From assembly GCA_038501785.1 (NCBI GenBank), contig JBAMJR010000051.1, forward strand, positions 3,249,501-3,313,500: a stretch of 64,000 nt of DNA, in the 5' to 3' direction. Positions 58,239 to 64,000 of this stretch are shown here, piece by piece. The position numbers and the translations under genes were made by a program. This DNA comes from Myoxocephalus aenaeus (Eukaryota; Chordata; Actinopteri; Perciformes; Cottidae). Each line of letters opens with the position of its first letter. The stretch's first letter is position 1. The notes under the pieces were generated by a model. The model searched no databases. It was not told the origin of the DNA and saw only the letters and a program-made list of their open reading frames with translations.

Positions 58239-59705
58239 TTAGGATCTTTTCCATTTTGCAAAGTCATCATTGTTCTCCACTGCCTTTACATCGCCCACAG
58301 CTATTAGTAGCTGTGCCAAATAATATGTAACCATGACAACGGTGTGACCATGCTCCATTGGTGCTGTTGCCTTGAAAACTTGCAGAGCCAGTGACAGGTC
58401 AGACACCATGAAGGACAAACTCCCCAACAGTGTTGCCACGTTGCGGGTTCTGATCGCTAATGCCCCCATTAGAACAATTAGGACGATGTAGACCCCCACG
58501 GCTGGAAGCAGTATTTCGGAGTTTGGCGCCTTCTGCAGGAATGGATACATGTAGATGTAGAAACCTCCTCCCACCGTGACCAGGATCAGATACAGAGAAC
58601 AAATCCAGAAGGAAGAGGAAGAGGAATATGCCGAGTAACGACTTGAGAGGAAGGTGATCGAGTACAGCAGATGAGCCACAGCAAATGCACCCATTCCTGA
58701 AACAGGTGTGTGACATGTTAAGGACAAACATAGCAGTTAGATCAATTATTTGCAATATACAAATATTTGCAGCTTGAATTTAGAGGATTTCACTGATCAC
58801 ATGTAAATACAAAAAATAGACGTTAATGTTTCTTTTTTAAATTACATTTATTACCATATAAGCAAGGCACATATATTCTCTAATTATACAGAAAACCAGC
58901 TTGATTTGCAATTCGAAAATGGCTCAATTTGTGCTTCACTCGTATACTAATCTCTATAAACGGAATCTGCATTCAGATGTAGAATCATAGGCAACGGGAC
59001 AAGAGCTGCGTTCCAAATCACACACTTTGTAGTTTTAGTACATGCTGCAGCTGTACAAAGTACATACTGATGCATGCAGTATGCATTCAATTACGACATA
59101 CTACTTCCTCATAATATGGCACCTTGAACTTTGCTCATATGTCTGCCAAGCCAAGGATTATAGGTCATTCTGGCATGCATACTGCAAAATGAGACGGGAT
59201 GTAGTTGGCCAGGGCATCTTGGTATTTTTTGACATACTGCATTTGACACACTATGTAATGAGACTAATCATACTAAGTAATAGTATGACATAGAATAATA
59301 CAAGTAGTATTGTAGTATGGGTGTTTGAACGCACAGGCTGAAATGCCATTGCCTGATCATTTAGCTTTGTATCAATTTAAAATCATCTTGTAAACTGGAA
59401 ACAATCTAGGCGAACACGTGGTCTCGCCACTAAAAACTCTAGACCCCAGAATTATAGTGCCTCGCCCCGAGAGGCTTATCCATCCAAACTCTTGCGTAAA
59501 CTCTTACCATGCAGAAAGAGCTCAGGCCACACCAGGCAGCAGTCACCCACAGCAGAGAAAACCAATCCTCCCACCACTCCCAGCACACTCTGACCTCCAT
59601 TCCAGCTCAGCACCACAGCAGCCAATAGGAGTATTGGTGCTGATTTGACACCTGCAGACATGATGGATGCGGGTGAGTCAGGTGTCCACAGGTAGAAGAA
59701 CACAG
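58239..59705 (-). CDS. tmem86b: Lysoplasmalogenase TMEM86B (N-terminus unresolved)
   Basis: Two exons are clear: 59508-59705 (acceptor gtctgcag, donor CATG|gtaaga) and 58239-58696 (acceptor tgtttcag, stop at 58239), together about 219 residues. Conserved YhhN-family features are AVFFYLWTPDSP (first TM helix), GLVFSAVGDCCLVWPELFLHG (with the family's conserved Gly-Asp pair), GMGAFAVAHLLYSITF, SFMVSDLSLALQVF and VMVTYYLAQLLIAVG. About eight hydrophobic segments are visible. TMEM86B hydrolyses the vinyl-ether bond of lysoplasmalogen. A likely first exon at 59942-59992 (ATG 59942-end side; MDILETDAYDRRQRRNT, donor ACG|gtacct) ends in phase 0, but exon 59705 needs phase 1, so the start is unresolved; a Met inside the exon (ATCATGTCTGCAG) would drop the first helix. 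TMEM86A is the alternative; the hspbp1 neighbour favours B. Confidence 0.85.
59007..59333. mobile_element. MITE-like element in tmem86b intron
   Basis: This 327 bp block starts TGCGTTCCAAATC and ends GTGTTTGAACGCA, whose complement TGCGTTCAAACAC matches imperfectly. The interior is made of repeated ATGCATACTG / AGTATG-type words and has no coding capacity. It fits a non-autonomous DNA transposon common in fish. Target-site duplication was not resolved. Confidence 0.6.
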
Positions 59706-60069
59706 CTGCAGACAAAAAGAAAGGCAGGAGAGAAAAAAGGAGAGCACAGGACTAGTAGAGAGGGAGGAACAGAAAGAAATGGGGAGACGAGGCACAACAT
59801 GAATTAGGCTGAAATTAGGATTTTAGACAATTTTATCCTTTCCACATGGAGAATGTTGTTTGTTAAACAACTATTGACCAGTGAATGTAAATAAATGATT
59901 TTTAGGTACCGTGTTTCTCCTCTGCCGCCTGTCATAGGCATCTGTCTCAAGGATGTCCATCGTCTCAGAATCAGCACTGTCGTGGACTCAGCAGATCTCT
60001 CAGTTGGATGAACCTGTCTCTTCTCCTTGACACCTACTTTCTTCTTTCTTTGCAGTCCTGTCGTCACAT

Positions 60070-61048
60070 ATAATCCTCAGATGCTCGTCTTGTTCCCTCC
60101 TGTCTCGAATCTCTGCCACGTCTCTCAGTCTGTTGGTCTTTCATAGCAGTGAACTTTGGACCGATCTTTGCTGTCTGATTGCTGTCTGATAATCAATGTA
60201 CTCCGTGTTTTGAGTTCTCATGGACAAACGTCTGACCTTTGACCTTTTTCAGCTTTGAATTTATTGCTGACATTAACTCAGGAGGAGCAAAGTTGAACTA
60301 GTAGAAAACTCGTATGCTAAACGTTGATTTCTTACTAATTTACAATTATGGTTGTTTATGACAAATTAATAGTGAGAAAATGGCCAGAAAGGGACCTTCT
60401 TTGGGAAAATTGTTGGTTCATATCTTTAAACCTTGTAGGTGATGCAAAATGAGCAATTCATCTCTGCCACTATGAAAAGAGAGACCAATAGTTCACTAAT
60501 GTATGTCAAGGCTGGCAACTTAAACTCCAACACCATCCAATTTTCAAATATATTTAATGTGAAAGCAAAAAGAAACTTGCTGCTGTACAGGATTATTTTA
60601 AATTGTGTGGGTGATAATCTTGTTGCATTGTTTGAGGGTCACTAGATGATCACACTGCTTCAGATTTGATTAAAAAAAAAAAATTGTTGCACTTTACAAG
60701 AAATTCTAAATGCATCTGGATTTGAAGTTGTTTACATGAATGGAGGAGGAGCTCAGCATGCGACAGTTCCACACATTGAAGAACAAACAATGATTAACTT
60801 TGGCCTCTCGGAGTCAAACTTTGTACCGTGCTTGCCCCTCAATTCCTGGGGTCGTGGTCCGGTTGTTGTGCTTCACGTTGGGAGTTCTGCTGCGGTTTGG
60901 GATTATCTGGTGAGGAGAGCAATAAAAACCAAGTGTTTTACTGGTAAATATAGTAAGTAGGGTCAAAAGTATACATGTATGTGTGTGTGTTGGTTTGTGT
61001 GATCAAGTTGAATGTTCTTTTCCCAGCATGTTTCCTTTGTCCGCACAG
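60070..61048. other. tmem86b-aspdh divergent intergenic region
   Basis: AT-rich spacer between the tmem86b 5' end (minus) and aspdh (plus). It probably holds both promoters; no CpG-rich block or strong motif was seen. The ORF at 60736-60960 has no recognised relative. Confidence 0.45.
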
Positions 61049-61051
61049 GAC

Positions 61052-61192
61052 ATGGCAACCAGCTCTTCCTCCCAAAGGATTGGAGTTGTAGGCTACGGAC
61101 ATCTAGGTCTGAACTCTCCCTCTCATGCTTCAGACACACTTTCTGACATACATCCTTTTGAGTCTTTTAGCTGTAGTGTTAAGCTCTATTCA

Positions 61193-61250
<58 letters not shown>

Positions 61251-63335
61251 TTCAGGGCAGTACCTGGTGGAGAGGATCCTTAAAGATGGAGCTGCTCTCG
61301 GTCTAACGCTGGCCTTCGTTTGGAACAGAAATTCTGACAAGCTCAGAGGTTTAGTTCCTGATGAACTCATACTTGGTGAACTATCAACCTTTGCAGACAG
61401 GTGAAAAACCCCATATGCATAACACCAGTATTGCTTCTAATATGATCTCTGTGCTGCCAGAGACAACATGCTTGACATCTTTTGAGTAAAACTGGATTTT
61501 TTTGACAGGCGATGCGATGTGATTATAGAGGTGTGTCATCCACAGATAGTGAAAGAATTTGGCTTTCACTTCCTGTCTCAGTCTCATTTCATGGTAAGCT
61601 TCTCTTCTGTTTATGTGAGTAATATGGTTGCGACAAACCCTCCTTTCCTTAAACTATCCTTACTAAACACTTTGCTTATTATGTTCCTGCTCCTTAACTG
61701 TAAGAAGACTAAAATATATTTCTATTTTTTATTTTGCTGGTCTTGGTCTTTTCTAAAAAGGAGATTTAGTTATTACAGTCTTTTGGGGTTCTGTATTTTA
61801 GGAATTGTCAGTATGTTAGGCCAACTGTCTGATACATTTCAACATGGTAGCATTGCTTTCTTTTGTGGTCTCCAACAGATGATAATGTCATTCTTAAAAT
61901 CAAATACACTCTGCATGTATCCACTACAGAAAAACAGAACACATGAGCTGACTCAAAGTTTTAGCAGTTTTGACTGTTCATCACAGAACTATCAAATCCT
62001 CTTTTGTGCCTTTTTTTTCTGCTCCTCTCAGGTGGGCTCTCCTTCTGCCCTCTCTGATCCTGATCTGAACCAGAAGCTGCATCAGGCGGCTCAGCAGTAT
62101 GGTAGGACACTCTACGTCCCCAGTGGTGCATTGTGGGGAGGCCAGGACATCCAGAGGCTGAATGACAGTGGAGCCTTGAAGGTACAATAACACTGGGGCG
62201 GTGCAGGTGTGGTGATAGCAAAAGGCATGGAGTGGCCACCCTTCACATGGTTTAGACTTTAAGAATGATAGTGCAGCTTGCAAATGGCAAATTAACTATT
62301 ATATTTGTGTTAAACCCATTGTGTTCTGATGAACCTCTGTTTCTTCTCTTGACTTGTTTTCAGGCTTTGTTTATAAGAATGTCCAAGCATCCATCCTGCT
62401 TCCGGCTGACTGGAGACGTCCTCTCTGATTGGACGGAGGGAGAGGGCAGGCGTGTTTTATTCAGAGGCTCGGTGGCAGAGTTGTGCCCACTTGCTCCAAA
62501 CAACGTTAACACCATGGCAGCAGCAGCGGTGGCAGCAGGAACACTTGGCTTTACTGGCGTTCAGGGAGAGATCGTGTCTGACACAGCGTGAGTCTTTCTA
62601 AAAATCTGATTGAGTGAATGCAGCCTTTTATAGCTGTTTAAATCACACTATTCATTCATGCCCCAGGTTAAGTGACTACCATGTGGTTGAGGTGGAGGTG
62701 ACTGGGCCCAGTGGCTTTTCAGTGCACACAGTGAGGAGGAATCCAGCCAGACTCGGCGCTGTAACCGGCAGTGCGACATACAACTCCTTCTGGAATAGTT
62801 TACTAGGTGAGTCCTGCATGGTCAGATCCTTTACTTAAGTGAAATAACCCAATCTAAAAATACTTCATTATAAGGGAAACCCCTGCATTCAAATTCATAC
62901 TAAAGTAAAAGTACAGAAGTATTATCAGCAAAGTGTAATGATGTTTATGGTGTCAAAAGGCCCCTGTGACTGATAAATATTGCAGGATCAGATATTGTTA
63001 ATACTAATGCATCAATTCATCAGGAGCATTTTATTGGTAACCTGGATGGGGAGGAACTAGTTTCTATCCAGTAGGTAGTTTAGTCCAGCGGTTACCAACC
63101 TGGACAACTTGTGACAAAAGGGTCACACGAAACATCTGAGGAGTTGTGAGATGATTAAAGGGTCTGGAAAATGAAAATGTCTGAACTTCCCTTTGATCTT
63201 CACTCATTAGAGAAAAGATCTTAAATGTGTTGATGTGCAAGTAAGTAAATTGTTGGCAGTTCCGCTTTTAACAGTTACATGATTTTTTTTCTTTTAGTTT
63301 GCAAAGGTCACGGGGGCCGGGTTTACTTGTGCTGA
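61052..63335 (+). CDS. aspdh: Putative L-aspartate dehydrogenase (ASPDH)
   Basis: Seven exons: 61052-61106 (ATG 61052), 61256-61400, 61509-61593, 62032-62181, 62364-62587, 62667-62806, 63298-63335; all junctions are in phase, giving 278 residues (human 283). The N-terminal Rossmann motif RIGVVGYGHLGQYLVERIL carries GxGxxG; FVWNRNSDKL follows, where the acidic NAD-binding residue is replaced by Asn-Arg as in human. Later motifs are IIEVCHPQIV, VGSPSALSD, VPSGALWGGQDI, LCPLAPNNVNTMAAAA, DYHVVEVEVTGP and GAVTGSATYNSFWNSLL. The C-terminus is YLC (human HLC). Members interconvert aspartate and iminoaspartate/oxaloacetate with NAD(P); the vertebrate role is not well proven. A (TG)n tract directly precedes exon 2. 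An AATAAA lies about 130 bases after the stop. Confidence 0.94.
61195..61247 (+). repeat. (GT)n tract next to aspdh exon 2 acceptor
   Basis: A perfect GT run of about 53 bp in aspdh intron 1, ending eight bases before the exon 2 start (gcgcttcag|GGC). Confidence 0.97.
62807..63297 (+). other. aspdh intron 6
   Basis: GT-AG intron between the exon ending TTACTAG and the short final exon; it includes AT-rich repeat-like text but no recognised element. Confidence 0.6.
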
Positions 63336-63463
63336 AGCAGACGAGAACTCCGCAGGATTCACTACGACACAGCAAGAAGATCTATACATCAGTGTGGATG
63401 GTGTCACTGGATCCTTGTTACTGAGAACTTGAAAATCCACAGAACCTTGAATGTGTGTGTTCC

Positions 63464-63469
63464 AATAAA
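63464..63469 (+). terminator. aspdh: aspdh polyadenylation signal
   Basis: AATAAA 128 bases after the aspdh stop codon; a short 3' UTR is consistent with this gene. Confidence 0.6.
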
Positions 63470-64000
63470 CTGCATGCAAACAAAGAACAACGATAACGTT
63501 ATTGTAAAACACAAATAGATATATACTTACTTAAACTTTATTAGTTAATCTGGTGCAAGATCGTAACAAATGATAAAACTCTTTCAGGGAGGGGGAGTAT
63601 ACACTTTGTAAAATAATTTGTACTCCTTTATGTTCTTTACCTGAAAACATTGTTACCATCTCAGTCCCTTTTTCCCCACGTCTGTCTCACCTTTATTCTC
63701 TTTACAATGTATTACTTGTCGAAACAGGAAAACCCAGGAATAATCCACACAAGCGGCGACAGATAGAGTGTGAGGTTGTTTGTGATTGCCACTGAAAGGC
63801 AGTGATATAAGGCGCAGAACAAAAATTAAAACACACACTATTCTGACATTTTCTTTTGTTTCTGATGCTATTTGTTGTTACTGTGTATTTGTATTATATT
63901 TCCACTCTGAGAAGTTGTGTAGTAAACAAGGCATTTGAAAGAAAGAAAAAGATGCTACAAGGTGGACAGTTGTGTTCAAGTCTCTGTATCATCATCATCA
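63470..64000. other. Right-edge flank
   Basis: AT-rich sequence after aspdh. No gene or repeat was recognised to the end of the window; an incipient ATC triplet run occurs at the edge (63989-64000). Confidence 0.5.

Noticed and set aside
60736..60960. 74-codon ORF upstream of aspdh
   Set aside because: No family resemblance and not in phase with aspdh exon 1.
1..64000. CRISPR arrays, prokaryotic operons, rRNA or tRNA genes
   Set aside because: None seen; spliced vertebrate genes and fish repeats explain the window. A tRNA scan was not run, so a diverged tRNA-like relic could be missed.

Overview
The window is vertebrate nuclear DNA and looks like a ray-finned (teleost) fish. Genes are split by GT-AG introns, every recognisable product matches a vertebrate family, and the spacers carry typical fish repeats: APE-type LINEs of L2/Rex1/CR1-like type, a Tc1-like transposon, MITE-like elements with inverted ends, and long CA/TG microsatellites. 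Exon limits were set by hand from splice consensus, reading phase and remembered family sequences; no search or alignment was run.

Left block (1-42.6 kb): dhrs7b (minus, first coding exon only), tmem11 (minus), natd1 (minus), an MPRIP/TRIOBP-family scaffold gene (plus, about 20 coding exons), then kcnj12 (plus, one coding exon). DHRS7B, TMEM11, NATD1, MPRIP and KCNJ12 all map to human 17p11.2, so this is a conserved block. An internally deleted LINE (8.28-11.23 kb) lies between tmem11 and natd1, and a truncated Tc1-like element (15.2-16.2 kb) between natd1 and mprip. The 11.5 kb between mprip and kcnj12 has no recognised gene; it holds LINE remnants, microsatellites and a candidate non-coding kcnj12 exon.

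Right block (49.7-63.5 kb): tufm (minus) and hspbp1 (plus) diverge from a roughly 1 kb spacer; hspbp1 and tmem86b (minus) converge tail to tail; aspdh (plus) follows. The human counterparts lie on 16p11.2 (TUFM) and 19q13 (HSPBP1, TMEM86B, ASPDH). The 7 kb between kcnj12 and tufm is therefore a junction between two ancestral linkage groups.

The genes are independent single-copy housekeeping or tissue genes: ether-lipid metabolism (dhrs7b, tmem86b), mitochondrial shape and translation (tmem11, tufm), Hsp70 regulation (hspbp1), inward-rectifier K+ current (kcnj12), actomyosin scaffolding (mprip-like) and predicted aspartate/NAD metabolism (aspdh). I see no operon-like or defence system. The most interesting signals are a decayed exon inside the PH domain of the mprip-like gene (in-frame TAG, no clear 5' splice site), the apparent loss of that protein's N-terminal PH domain, and three introns in which a long TG tract runs almost into the 3' splice site.
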